From Aricia agestis (lineage: Eukaryota; Arthropoda; Insecta; Lepidoptera; Lycaenidae), in contig NC_056422.1 in NCBI RefSeq assembly GCF_905147365.1, forward strand, positions 8,372,501 through 8,436,500: a stretch of DNA of 64,000 nucleotides. The letters run 5' to 3'. Positions within the stretch are counted from its first letter, which is position 1. Every line of letters begins with the position of its first letter. This document shows, piece by piece, positions 21,844-32,686 of the stretch. The notes beneath the pieces are model-generated. The model was not told the origin of the DNA, did not search any database, and saw nothing but the letters and a program-made list of their open reading frames with translations. Position numbers and translations under genes: made by a program.

Positions 21844-22032
21844 AGTGTCTAAACACACTAGGCCAAAAAAACGCGGCCGAAATTCGGCATGATTACGATT
21901 GCAATGTATTTTAAATTACTAATGACACACCATGCCGAAATTACGTTGCGTTATATTGTATGCGTAGCGCATTGCTGACGTAATCATGCCGAACTTCGGC
22001 CGCGTATTTTCGGCCTAGTGTGCCTAGACACT
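21844..22032. mobile_element. MITE, AGTGTCTAAACACACTAGGC ends
   Basis: The left end and the right end (TTCGGCCTAGTGTGCCTAGA, then CACT) are inverted copies. The arms continue through ACGCGGCCGAAATTCGGCAT and its complement. It is 189 bp. Confidence 0.65.
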
Positions 22033-22959
22033 TTAATTCTATCTTTCTTTTAAAGACGAAAGTTTGATGCCTTTGAACGCTGAAACTTCTGATGGAGCGA
22101 TTTTAATATTTGGTACGGAGACATTCTTAATCTACAAAAAGGACGTTAATAATGTACAGTTACCATGTAATTAAAATAAAGAGTGATCGAAATGGATGCA
22201 ACAAGTGTGCGCGTAAATGACAACTTTTTTGAAGAACGTAACTTGTAGACCCGTTTTGTCAAACAAAAAACTTCAACGCGCCGGAAAAAGTTATTGAAAT
22301 GCATTATAAAAATCATGTCTTTGCGTGTTTCAACAAAGGCTCATAAAAATATTGTAATAATAATATTATCATTTATAATTGACAAATTAACTTGGTATAG
22401 GTATAGTGCATTATAATTATATTAAAAATATATTGTTTGTTCTTTATATTTTGTTTATTTAAACTTGTCTCTTTACATAATATTATCTTGACAATAGCAA
22501 CTTAATTTATTCCTCAATTTCCTTAGACTGACAACTCATTCCATCGACAAATTGCTAGCATTGTATTCACGTAATAGCCCAGCCATTTAACAAAACGTCT
22601 GTTATTGCTCTATTTTTTGTAAAAAGTACCTATACCTATTGATACGATGATTGTTACCATGATTCAACACGACAATAAATGCCATAGCATTTCGTTTATC
22701 CCGCGGAAATCTTACAGTTTTGAAATAAAAACTTATCATTGATTGTCCCCCCTTCGGAAACCAAAAGTATCTTGCCATCACGCAAATTCCCTTCGCCGGT
22801 CAGGCACGACAAAATTCCCGAACACTTGGCCGAAATGTGGTTATTTCCCCGGACACCTCTTAAACAGTATTTACGATAAATTAAAATTTAAATCTAAAAC
22901 ATTTTATTCTACAAATGAACTTCTACAAATCTGAAATTATTTATATTATGTATTGAAAC
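22033..22959. other. Intergenic, possible LINE remnant at right
   Basis: No gene is seen. 22740-22930 is less AT-rich and precedes the LINE-like tail at 22960-23121, so it could belong to the same insertion, but no RT, endonuclease or RNase H motif was found in any frame. Confidence 0.35.
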
Positions 22960-23121
22960 AGTGTTGACTAAGAAATTGACATATTCTATAATAATATTGT
23001 AACCCTATAAATTTTGCATGCCTATAGTTATTAGGTAGAAAGACTGGAATCCTGTATAATTATTGTAACATCTTTTGTAACGGTACTTTCTGCAAATAAA
23101 TGATTCTGATTCTGATTCTGA
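22960..23121 (+). mobile_element. LINE 3' end with GATTCT tail
   Basis: Ends AATAAATGATTCTGATTCTG followed by another ATTCTG unit, a poly-A signal running straight into a short hexamer repeat. This is the usual look of the 3' end of a non-LTR retrotransposon. The clade cannot be told from this piece. Confidence 0.45.
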
Positions 23122-24621
23122 TAACGTCTTGCCAATATTTGCTTTCCCAACAAGAATTTGTAAAAATCTGACTAACTGAAGTCCGTGCTAGAAACCGTGT
23201 GTATGCTTAGCGAGTTTTTATCTTTCGTTAATTACTGCCTGGTTAAAAAGTTGGATTTCTCTCAGCAAAAGTGTCCGGATTTCAACCGGACACTTTTCAA
23301 AAACCCGGCCGGACGCACCCCGGACGCCCTTCAAACTAGGACATTCCGGGGAAATCCGAACGGATGGCAACCCAATCTTTATCCAATATTTCATCCAAAT
23401 CTGTTTAGCGATTTAAGTGTCAAGAGATAACCAGACTTTTGTATTTGTATTTATTAGTACTGATATATGGATTCATTACAAACATTTGTGGAGCTACCCT
23501 TAATTATTGTACACATTTGTACAATTGGGCAAACGAACAAACGGATTGACTGATGGAGAGCCGATAGCTATGTCCATACTATGCGCTTTCGTCTTCAATT
23601 TTCGTCATCTTCTTCCATTCAACTTTCGTTTTGGCATCGTTAATTCATTAATTGAATGCGTCAACGAACGCAACGCCAACTGTCATATTTAATAACAAAA
23701 CGAAAGTTATGGATACGGTCAGAGGGCATGCGTCGCGGGCATGCCTCACGTTCGCTGTTGACTGCGCTATAACGCATGCCCTTGACGAACAGAAAAAGGC
23801 ACAGTGTGGACAAAGCCAACTAATATATATTCTGTGACAAAGCTAACGGATATTAGACATCTATCGCAGGAGTCACTACTTCAGCGCCTTCCTTAATTTT
23901 CAAGTGGTTATAGGTAAGTAAGTACTTGGAAGTTGGAACAATTGAAAAAGAAAGTCTTTAAATTTATCTAGCTTGTAAACTTTGACTAAATTGTTTTCGG
24001 AAACAATAGGAAGTTACTTAGGTATAACAGCAAATAAATTGTTTTTAAAATAGTTTCCTAAAACGTCTTTAGAAAGTGCCAAAACTAACTTACTGTTATT
24101 TAAAACTGGCCATTTTATCTGTATGTATTACATTACAGTTAAGTAAATGTTTTTATGCGAAAATGTTTGATGTTAAGTCATAAAACTTGTATATTTTATA
24201 TGTTTTATATGCGTTGTATGGTAGTGTTATATCTTGCAACTGATAAAAGTTTACGCTTTCAGTTTAAGTAAAACTGAACACTTTGTCATATTACAAATAG
24301 AGGTTGTCCAAAAAGTAATTCTTTAAGTACTTTTAAAAAAAGTATCAGTTACTTACGTGCTAAGTGGTCGATCAGTTACGGCACAGTATATAATTATGCA
24401 GTATTCTAATGAGCAATTTGTTAGTCAGTGCAGTTATCTTATGAAAAGGCCCACTTTTCATTAGAAAGCTAGCCCGGAGGAATAGGAGGACGTAGAAAGC
24501 CCGCGCCGGCACAATGAGATGACGTGACAGTATTTTAATCAACTGACGTGTTATTAATATTGGCTATTAGATCACGACATTGTTCACGTTTTGTATGATT
24601 TGAGCGTTATACATAACACGT
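23122..24621. other. Intergenic, one GC-rich patch
   Basis: 23265-23370 is locally GC-rich, with a small hairpin (GTGTCCGGATTTCAACCGGACAC-type, arms GTGTCCGG/CCGGACAC) and repeated CCGGACG words; it looks like a repeat piece. The rest is AT-rich, with no credible gene. Confidence 0.4.
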
Positions 24622-24879
24622 TATACAGTGTAACAAACCAAAGTGATATTATTACTTTAAGACACACAATTTTGAAATATAATTAACTTCGAAAATAGCA
24701 GCACCGAAAGAACATTTTTTGTGTTTTGATGCCCAAGCGCCCCAAGTCATGAGTTTGCCCATACAAATTACAAATAAACTTTCCTCTTTCAGTGCTGCTA
24801 CCTTCACAGTGAACTCCATACGAGGGAGGGACACATACACATCCTGAATTATTAGCAGATTATTCTGTTACACCTTACA
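24622..24879. mobile_element. MITE, GTGTAACAAAA family
   Basis: The left end TATACAGTGTAACAAACC and the right end TATTCTGTTACACCTTACA are inverted. The interior shares TTGCCCATACAAATTACAAA and CTCTTTCAGTGCTGCTACC with the 1715 copy. Confidence 0.55.
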
Positions 24880-25242
24880 TAGCTCGTATTCTATTTCCAC
24901 TTGTTGATGTAATCGTCACATGTTTTGTTTGTTTGTGACACTTCGGTATTAGTTATTACTCTCAAGCCACGATAGTTTTTATGTTATACTTACGTAACAG
25001 ATGTAAATAATGTTTCTAGTAAACAAACTAGAAAATTTTGAATAAATTTGACAAAAAATAATACAGTTAACAATTTTATTTTACAACTCCTTTGTCAAGT
25101 TGAAATTAAAACACTTCTTCAAATCTTCATATTATTTTGGGAATATGATGTCACGATTTCAGAGAAGACTCACAGTCGTAGTGTTTTCGTCTCGGTTATA
25201 TTCTATCGAAACAGCAATACTAATTATTATATCATTCAAGTT
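24880..25242. other. Intergenic, nothing recognised
   Basis: AT-rich. Open frames of 70-100 codons at 25048-25393 lack any recognisable feature. Confidence 0.4.
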
Positions 25243-25316
25243 AAACATTGCTGTCAATTGTCATAATAAATCTAATATCATAGAATTTATGACAATAATA
25301 ATTGACAGCAATGTTT
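25243..25316. repeat. Hairpin, about 30-bp stem
   Basis: AAACATTGCTGTCAATTGTC and ATAATAAAT fold onto ATTTATGACAATAATAATTG and ACAGCAATGTTT with a small bulge and a short loop. It could be a tiny MITE or a transcribed hairpin; the sequence alone does not say. Confidence 0.55.
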
Positions 25317-25538
25317 TCACGCTAGAGGCAGCTCACCAGCACAACAAGTTTTGTTCGACGTTTGACAACATTTCTGTCAATATTCTGATATGACAATATG
25401 TGCAGCACGTCGGAATTTGGTCGGATTATTTGCTGAATGTGCTAGTAGCGCCTTATGCTCTGACCTTTGCAGTATTGAGTATTCCCTGTTGTGTACCCGA
25501 CTCTGTTATTTACATCAAAGTACATTAAATTGTTATAG

Positions 25539-25729
25539 CCCGGCCGCACATTATCCGTTTCTGACCAGAAAAATTCGGACGCCCGCTCACGGCACCTGGA
25601 ACGCACTCTCTTCATACATTTTGTTGTAGACCCCGCACACTATCAGAATTTCTTACGTGTCAAAATGTATGAGCGGGGCGAGGCGTCCGAATTTTTCTGA
25701 TAAAAAAATTCGGATAATGTGCGGCCGGG
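25539..25729. mobile_element. MITE, CCCGGCCGCACATTATCCG ends
   Basis: The two 19-bp ends are perfect inverted copies. Further inside, AGAAAAATTCGGACGCC pairs with GGCGTCCGAATTTTTCT. It is 191 bp. Target duplication uncertain. Confidence 0.7.
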
Positions 25730-26147
25730 GATAAAGCTTTGAACAGATAAGTATTTTATGTGCAGTCTCGGTTTAATAAATCTACAAATCTAATAAAATG
25801 TCAAACCAACTCAAGGCAGGTTCTTCAAGAGTCAAGACTAGGATTTAGATAAAGATTTCCAAGTTATATAATCGTTTTGGAAATCAGTCGTTTGACGTTT
25901 ATTTGACAAACATGAGAACTTTAAATGCTATTTTGCTGTTTGATACGTTTGGACTGCATCGAATCTGTATTGAGCTTGGATTGAAATAAATTGTTATACT
26001 GTTTGGTTCTATTTAACGGGACTATTTCTAGCTATTTTGTGAAATATTGCAATGTGCATGTCTGTAATCGCTTTCCGCCTACGCTTTAATTAACAAACGC
26101 CAAGTAAGCAGGCTGCAGGACAAATTCTACAACTTTTTAGACAGATA
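25730..26147. other. Intergenic, nothing recognised
   Basis: No gene or repeat end is seen. Confidence 0.4.
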
Positions 26148-26155
26148 GGTAGAGT

Positions 26156-26427
26156 CAGTGCCGTAAAAAGGGCGGTGCCACCGGTGCCCAGGCACAGGGC
26201 GTAGACTCTGGGGGGCGCAAGAATGGCCTGACCAGAGATCCTTATTTTTCGAATTGCTCCCGATAAGTTCCCGCTGCGCCCCCGGCCCCAGAGATGTTTC
26301 CCAATGTAGTAAAAGAATATCTACAGCCGAACATATAACCTCCTCCTTTTTGGAAGTCGGTTAAAAAACAAAGGTGCAGTTATATAGAAGCTCGCACAGG
26401 GCGCAAAAAAGGCTATTTACGGCACTG
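26156..26427. mobile_element. hAT-type MITE with 8-bp duplication
   Basis: The ends CAGTGCCGTAAAAAG and CTATTTACGGCACTG are inverted and of hAT type. The 8-bp word GGTAGAGT stands directly on both sides (26148-26155 and 26428-26435). It has no coding capacity. Inside (26325-26365) is a scrap of the AACCGACTTCCAAAAA repeat family. Confidence 0.8.
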
Positions 26428-26435
26428 GGTAGAGT

Positions 26436-27375
26436 AGATTTAGATAGAGAAATAGAGCCTAATATTTCGTACCAAGTAAAGGTTGTTTTTGAATACGTTA
26501 TAACATTTTAACTTACAATATTGAACACATCGATTTTTGTAATAGGTAAGCATATTAATAATTTGTCAAAGTGTTTTGAAGTTTTATTAATCGAGTTGTT
26601 AAAAATGATCTTACAGTTAAGTAATCAGCACTTATTGAAGTAAATAATGTCCAGTAAGAAATTGTAAAAGTTAAAGAAACTCTAAAACGTGGATCTTTAA
26701 AGTCTTTAAATCTTCGAATGTAAAATAAAAACAAAATAACTTGGCATAAGCAATACACGAGTAAGTAGAGCGCAACAAAACCTCGTTTTAATTGTTTCGA
26801 CACAAAAATAATTGCGTGCTCCACTTACAATTAGCATTGTCATTATCATTACGAATGTAAAATTGAATTAGATATGTAATTATTGTAGTAATAATAATTT
26901 TAAACGTATCAGTTTAGCTCGGTTCGAGTTTCGAAGTAATGAGTTTCGAAGTCTCGGTAGATACGTGAATCGTGATACGAACAAAGCACGCTCGCTGACG
27001 ATTTTCGGCCATCCGCTTAAATACGTTACATATAAGGCTTCGAAATTATATTACAATGTTAGTTGTCTCGCTCGCACGCACGTTTTCCGTCCTTTGCGCG
27101 CGCGCAGTCGACGTCATCGCAGAAACCAGCCAGCCAATTGACCGGTACACAGTCAACCTTCAGTTTTTCTTTTATTTATAACTCGCTTCGCCTGGGTAAG
27201 TTGTGCTTCGTTTACTATATGCCAGTACTTGCGTGACCGTTTAACGTCTTTATTTAATGAGATCAATTTTCTGGAACTAATCTTAAGATTGAAGAGGTTG
27301 TGAAATCTTACAGTAATAATAATGCAGCCAAAATATCTGTACACTGAGCTAGTGTGCGACTTTACGACTGCGCCG
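26436..27375. other. Upstream region of the CRAL-TRIO gene
   Basis: No credible frame. GC rises around 27060-27150 (CGCGCGCGCAGTCGACGTCA), which may be an upstream control region or leader exon of the gene at 28052, but no splice donor was convincing. Confidence 0.35.
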
Positions 27376-27444
27376 TAACGGCGTCGTTAGGTCATGTCAA
27401 CATCTATTTTGGATACATATAGACATGACCTAACGACGCCGTTA
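27376..27444. repeat. Perfect 23-bp inverted repeat, 23-nt loop
   Basis: Arms 27376-27398 and 27422-27444 are exact complements, starting TAACGGCGTCGTTAGGTCAT. It lies about 600 bp before the CRAL-TRIO start. The arm is much more GC-rich than its surroundings. It may be a small MITE or a cis-acting element. Confidence 0.85.
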
Positions 27445-27945
27445 TATTCCTATATAATGTATTAAGTACTAGTTTTAGGCAGTAGTTTGTGGTAAGAGTG
27501 TCGCACAATTTACAGCAACAAGTACCTGAGGCAAGTGTGAAAATAATGCTAATCATCGCAAGCTACTGGCATATATTTGTAAAATCTAATATTTGAAAAA
27601 GACAAAGTTTACAGCTATGATGACTTAGGTAGGTACTTGTTGTAATAAATAAAAAATTGTTAAATATTTTGAATACCTATTTCCCCACAGGGCATAATTC
27701 CGCGCAAAGACGAAATTCTGCGAGTATGTTAAATAAAACAATTATTTTGTATCTATGCCATGACACCCACTTCAAAACATTATGTAGGCTAGATAAATGC
27801 GAACAAAACTTTCGTATCGAAAACAATGTTGGGCTTAAAAATCAATACGGGATAAGATAAGATCGAGTGCTCGATAAAGCGACTCGCTCATCAAGTTCAT
27901 GCAACTTGCAAGTGAACGATGCGGCCGCACAGTAAACGGAGCACG

Positions 27946-28074
27946 ATGGCGGCTGTGCGCGCAGCGGGCACCGCGCGCAGTCGGCCTCGAGCATCGTGCG
28001 GCGCGCGCGCAACGTACGCTCCGGTGAAGGGACGCATGACTCATTGTGAACATGAACGAGTACGCCGAATATGA
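27946..28074 (+). promoter_or_regulatory. Upstream ORF overlapping the CRAL-TRIO start
   Basis: An ATG at 27946 opens a 42-codon frame (MAAVRAAGTARSR..) that ends with TGA at 28072-28074, overlapping the main ATG at 28052 in another frame. If the mRNA starts before 27946 this ORF should reduce initiation at the main start; if it starts later the ORF is irrelevant. The DNA around it is very GC-rich. Confidence 0.35.
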
Positions 28075-29050
28075 CTGGAAGCTGTACCAGATGCAAAACG
28101 ATCGCCTGTGCGATGGACTAGCGAGGAAACGACTCAGCGAGGGCGACAAACAGCGGGCTCTCGACGCCCTAAAAGAAGCGGTCGACTCGAGCCTCAACCT
28201 GGCGCTAAGGGACAAAAGCCGCTGTCAAGATGACAACTTTTTGAGGCGGTTCTTGTACGCGCGAAAACATGACGTACAACAGAGTTTCGAGCTACTTGTG
28301 CGGTACCATCAGCATAGGAGGGAGCATCCGGAGCTGTGGGCCTCCCCGGACGGCGGCGTGCTGCGGGCGCTGACGGACGGCCTGCCCGGCGTGCTAGAGC
28401 AGAGGGACCGGCGCGGCCGGTGCGTGCTCCTCATGTTCGCCTCCAACTGGCTGCCCCACGCCTGCCCCCTCGTATCGGTGTTCAGAGCGCTGCTCCTGAC
28501 GATAGAGCGCACGCTAGCAGATATCCAGAATCAATCCAACGGCTACGTGATAATAGTGGATTGGACGGAGTTCACGTTCAAGCAGTCATGCAGTTTACAA
28601 GCGAAAGTGCTCAAGATGATGATCGACTGCCTCCAGGACTGTATGCCGGTGAGGTTCAAGAGTATACACTTCATCGGGCAGCCGTGGTACGTGGAGACCG
28701 CTCTTGCCGTGATAAAGCCGTACCTCAGGGCGAAGACGCGGGAGCGGATAGTGCTGCACGGTAACAACCTGTCGACGCTACACGACGCCCTCCCCCTGGA
28801 CATTCTGCCGGCGGAGCTGGGCGGGGAGGGGCCCTCGTACAATTCCGAGCGATGGGTGCAGGAGTTCTGCCGGTGCGACGGCACGGACGTGAAACCTTCC
28901 CTGCCCGTAGTTATAACGGCCCCGCCGCCCGACAACGACATGCCGAAGGCGAAACTGGACAAAGCGTACAAACAGAAGGACAACCCAAATTTCTCGTTCA
29001 ACGGCATGGAAAAGAGTGCAAAATCAGAGCTCCTCCGGGATAAGGATTGA
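28052..29050 (+). CDS. CRAL-TRIO lipid-binding protein, clavesin/alpha-TTP-like
   Basis: A 332-residue protein in one uninterrupted exon. The start is the first ATG after an in-frame TGA at 28037-28039; an ORF call two codons earlier relies on a GTG. Residues about 10-75 form the CRAL-TRIO N-terminal helical part (DDNFLRRFLYARKHD). Residues about 110-260 form the Sec14-like lipid-binding domain, with GYVIIVDW, RFKSIHFIGQPWYVETAL and ILPAELGG all in the expected order. Proteins of this family hold a hydrophobic ligand (tocopherol, retinoid or phosphoinositide) in a closed pocket and move it between membranes. The length fits clavesin and alpha-TTP-like members of insects. The last 60 residues, proline- and lysine-rich, are poorly conserved in general. 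The coding GC is far above the flanks. A single coding exon is unusual for this family, and upstream noncoding exons are possible. The family is secure; the exact orthologue and ligand are not. Confidence 0.92.
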   Translation: MNEYAEYDWKLYQMQNDRLCDGLARKRLSEGDKQRALDALKEAVDSSLNLALRDKSRCQDDNFLRRFLYARKHDVQQSFELLVRYHQHRREHPELWASPDGGVLRALTDGLPGVLEQRDRRGRCVLLMFASNWLPHACPLVSVFRALLLTIERTLADIQNQSNGYVIIVDWTEFTFKQSCSLQAKVLKMMIDCLQDCMPVRFKSIHFIGQPWYVETALAVIKPYLRAKTRERIVLHGNNLSTLHDALPLDILPAELGGEGPSYNSERWVQEFCRCDGTDVKPSLPVVITAPPPDNDMPKAKLDKAYKQKDNPNFSFNGMEKSAKSELLRDKD

Positions 29051-29453
29051 TCTGGAATGTCCGTGTATGCGGATAGCAAAAGGACAGTTGTCCGGACACT
29101 GGACGCATTGGGCGTGTCGCCCGTAGCTTAAGACTTGTGCATGCATTTGTGATACCTTTAAGTATATTTAATGTGCGTTCGGAAGTGAAACGAAAGGATA
29201 TCGGATCGTGATCGGTGAAACGCATTCGCGCTAAATTATGAGTCACTTCGATGTGGGAGTTTAGGTCGTTCCCGGCGGCCGCCGCGGTGCTGTTCCAGTG
29301 CATAACGGTCGGCTCTCGATTTCAGCCATCCGGACTGTCGCGATCCTCGCTCAGTCCGCATCGATGCATTTAGCTAGAAATGATTGTACAATTTCTCCGT
29401 ATTTATTCGAAAGCCGAGCTCTCTGCGAGAGTGTGATAGTTTTAAAATGCTTT

Positions 29454-29459
29454 AATAAA
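29454..29459 (+). terminator. Possible poly-A signal, CRAL-TRIO gene
   Basis: AATAAA about 400 bp after the stop codon. A second AATAAA is at 29761-29766, so a longer 3' UTR is also possible. Confidence 0.45.
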
Positions 29460-30519
29460 ATCACGAGGCTCACCAGGCATTTATTATGGTTTAAGTTGCA
29501 AGTCCTTAACAAACGGCCGATTTGACCGAGACAATGGTTTTCGCGGAACTAAATTCCGCGGAATATTCCTGAAAACTATTTATACATTGTTTCGTTTATT
29601 TATTTCATCATTTTAATGTCATTCAGCTCTCATACATGCTCTCTCATGATATTAATGTTTCTGTGCATGTATTATAATACTTATATTCATTTCGTTGTTT
29701 CTTACGCTATATTTTGTACGACTCACCCTGTGTTAAATCGCTTGAATCTAAATAGGTGTTAATAAATTTGTATACAAACGATGTTTTGTTTTCTTCATAT
29801 TGTGAATATTTATAATCATGGGATTCATTATACGTCATTACTAATACCTACTACTGTCACTTCCTTTTAATGTATTGTTTGAACAATGAATGGTAATCTA
29901 TTAGACGCTATAACCGACAATGCAGATGAGCGAGTCTACTTTGCCACCATAATCATTGTAATTTAATTGTTATTCAGTAGCTACTCACTGATGGCTGACA
30001 TAACATTGTCTATTTTTGTTTTGTAACCCATAATTATTTCCAAAGTATCCCATTAAAAAGATTCATAATAATAAGTCAATAGATTTCTTTGCTAAGTTAA
30101 AAATTATGAAATTGTATGCAATGCAAGGTTGTATTTTATTTCGACATTAGCAAGTTTTTATCACGCATATTAAGCCACATTTGGAAAAAAAACTTAAACA
30201 TTTATTTATGGATTCGTCAGGCCTGTCTGTCTGTCTGTCTATCTGTCAGTCTGTCCGTGGGCCGTCCGTATATTATGAATCAGTCCTGACTTCTCACAAA
30301 AATAGTAATTTAACACCGCATTTTCTTGGTCTGCCTCGTAATTATCACCATTAAAACCCATCTAAACCATTAACCCATATGTTCACTTTCAAATGAAGAA
30401 AATCAACAGAATCTCAATAATGACTCGTATCAAATTGTTCAAAATTACTTCGACGTACATTCATAATTAAATTAGAACGTTTCTTCCCTTTCGTAACTCC
30501 AGTTTCTTATACATATACC
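29460..30519. other. 3' flank of the CRAL-TRIO gene
   Basis: Probably the longer 3' UTR to about 29.79 kb, then intergenic DNA. A TGTCTGTC microsatellite lies at 30221-30242. No gene is seen. Confidence 0.4.
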
Positions 30520-30661
30520 CCCTTACTAATAAACGCTGTATAAGCTTTGAATAGTTATACAGTGTTTTGTCTTCTTCAATCCAATTAAAAGTGTCACTTG
30601 TGTGACAGGAACAAAACACTGTATAACTATTCAAACCTTATACAACGTTTATTAGTAAGGG
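30520..30661. mobile_element. Palindromic MITE, CCCTTACTAATAAACG ends
   Basis: Nearly the whole 142 bp folds on itself: the ends CCCTTACTAATAAACG/CGTTTATTAGTAAGGG and the inner GAATAGTTATACAGTGTTTT/ACACTGTATAACTATTC pair over about 50 bp. Confidence 0.75.
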
Positions 30662-30774
30662 TGTGTGTTTCTAATGCAGAGCTGTTCATAACAGTAATAT
30701 GAGAAAAGTTTAATACTTCTTCTAATATACAGGGAGCAATTAAACCTATCGGCCATTTTTAGGGCATAGGTATC

Positions 30775-31517
30775 GTTATAGTACGGGAGCCCTAGAACAA
30801 TTTTTTTAATTACTATCAAGCTATTTTTTTGCGTGTAAGCTACTCACAAAAAAATTAACACCATATTTTTTTTCGTTAAATGGACTCTCCTAATAGTACG
30901 GGAGCCCTATAACATTTTTTTTTTATATTACTATCGAGCTAATTTTTTGTGAGTAGCTTCATTTTGATAAGACGAACGACATTTTTATTTGCGAAAAATC
31001 TCGAAAGTGGTAGCTAACAGGGATAGAAAAAAAATCATACTTTCAATTGATGGTCCTAAAATATGGACTGTTTTATTTGTAGGACAATGTTACTTTTAAA
31101 TTATATGACTATTTTTCTATCAATATACAAAAAATCAGCTCGTTAGGGTCCCGTTATAGGGTTTTGTAATCAACAAAACTTGATTGACTACTGAACCCTA
31201 AAACGGAACCATAACAAGCTGATTTTTTGTATATTGATAGGTTAATAGTTATTTAATTTAAGAGTAACATTGTCCTATAAATAGGACAATCCATATTTTA
31301 GGACCATCAAGTCAAAGTATGAAATCCTTTCTATTTCTGTTAGCTACCACTTTCAAGATTTTTCACAAAGAAAAATGTTGATCGTCTTATCAAAATGAAG
31401 CTACTCACAAAAAATAAATTAAAAATCTTGATAGTAATAAAAAAAAATGTTCTAGGGCTCCCGTACTAAGTATTAAGAGAGTCCATTTAACGAAAAAAAA
31501 TATGGTGTTAATTTTTT
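30775..31517. mobile_element. Large foldback element
   Basis: The left arm (from about 30847, AATTAACACCATATTTTTTT) is mirrored by the right arm ending at 31517 (ATATGGTGTTAATTTTTT). Arms of about 320 bp meet near 31180. A piece of about 60 bp (GTACGGGAGCCCTA...) is present three times: at 30782 and 30898 in direct order and near 31460 inverted, so the left end has an extra direct copy. No protein is encoded. The family is unknown. Confidence 0.65.
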
Positions 31518-31844
31518 ACAACTAGCTTAAAGCCGAGCTTTATGACCCTAAAAGAGATTGTATTATTTACTTTACTAGAAGTAATCTTTAGTCTGTAGCT
31601 ACCTGCTACCCGTGACTAACTGGAACAAGAAAAGGCGCAAGTTTAACGTATAGTATTGTTTGCTGAGAAACTGCTAGAACAATCGAGAAAGGACATACAA
31701 TATATTAAAAAAGTTAAGGCCTTTGCATCCATGTGTAATATTATTGTTTACACTTAAGGTAACCATTCAAATGAGCGGCCGTAAGATAAGTAGTACTTAC
31801 AAGTTACATCAATTTTAACCCAGAGTTGGGGACTTGTGGTAGAC
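31518..31844. other. Intergenic, nothing recognised
   Basis: No gene or repeat end is seen. Confidence 0.4.
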
Positions 31845-32135
31845 AAGGTGTAAGTTGTAACAAAATTAAGTGATAACTGATAATACTTCAGGGAGTGTAT
31901 AATGTATATTCTGTCTCTCGTATAGAGGTTACCGTGAAATAACCGGAAGAGCAAATTTTTTTCACAATTTGTATGGGCAAGCATCCCAGCGTCATAAGTA
32001 GCAAACTCACTCATATAAATTACAAAAAAATCTCCTACTTTTACATTGTACATATAACATACTGTATACATAATATAAAGGACACATACACATCCTAAAG
32101 TATTAGAAATCGCTTAATTTTGTTACACCTGTATA
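31845..32135. mobile_element. MITE, GTGTAACAAAA family
   Basis: GTTGTAACAAAATTAAGTGA (left) pairs with TCGCTTAATTTTGTTACACC (right). The interior words GTATGGGCAAGC and CATACACATCCTAAAGTAT match the 16016 copy. The minus-strand frame across it is a chance frame. Confidence 0.55.
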
Positions 32136-32152
32136 AATAATAATAATAATAA

Positions 32153-32420
32153 TATCTATGGACGCTTCACACCACGTCAGTCTGGCCCCGTGCTAAGTAC
32201 CTAAAGGACTTGTGTTACAGGTACCAGACAACGGAAATATATTTAATACTTTTATACTATACATATATTTAAGATTTTTATTATATCATACACATGTTTA
32301 ACACACATCCAGACCCGGGAACATTGAAAACTTTTTGTTCCGTCGGCGGGATTCGAACCCGCGACCTCCGGGTTGAGCTACCGACGCGCTCACCACTGAA
32401 CCACAAATGACAGAGGTCGT
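32153..32420 (-). repeat. tRNA-derived SINE, complete
   Basis: Read on the minus strand, it has the A-box-like TGGTGAGCGCGTCGG and the B box GGTTCGAATCC, then the same body as the copy at 6711, ending TCCATAGATATTATTATTAT, an ATT-type tail. This is the best-preserved copy in the window. Confidence 0.75.
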
Positions 32421-32676
32421 CGAAATTAGTTTTCATCTGTGTGAAAAATATGTGTACGTGTACACTTACACAAGCATGATTGAACATGAATTCTATGAGG
32501 TTAAATTGTCAACGTGCGGCACGTGCCGACTGGACGTCAAAAAAAGAGTACTGCTGTCAATTGTCATGTATCACACGTCTCTTTTTAGTTTTTACCACGC
32601 AGTGTTACTGATAGTGCCATCTCGCTTGCTCAGGCCTTTGTTTCTCTATTCCGCTAGGTATATTAACTTTATGGTA

Positions 32677-32686
32677 GAACCTCACG
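32677..32686. repeat. Target-site duplication, LINE 3' side
   Basis: GAACCTCACG here is repeated at 38075-38084, exactly bracketing the LINE. Confidence 0.8.

Noticed and set aside
27835..28215. 126-codon minus-strand frame over the CRAL-TRIO leader
   Set aside because: An antisense shadow of the GC-rich coding start; low-complexity Arg/Ser composition.
28543..29079. 178-codon minus-strand frame
   Set aside because: Antisense to the well-supported CRAL-TRIO frame, so it is a codon-bias shadow.
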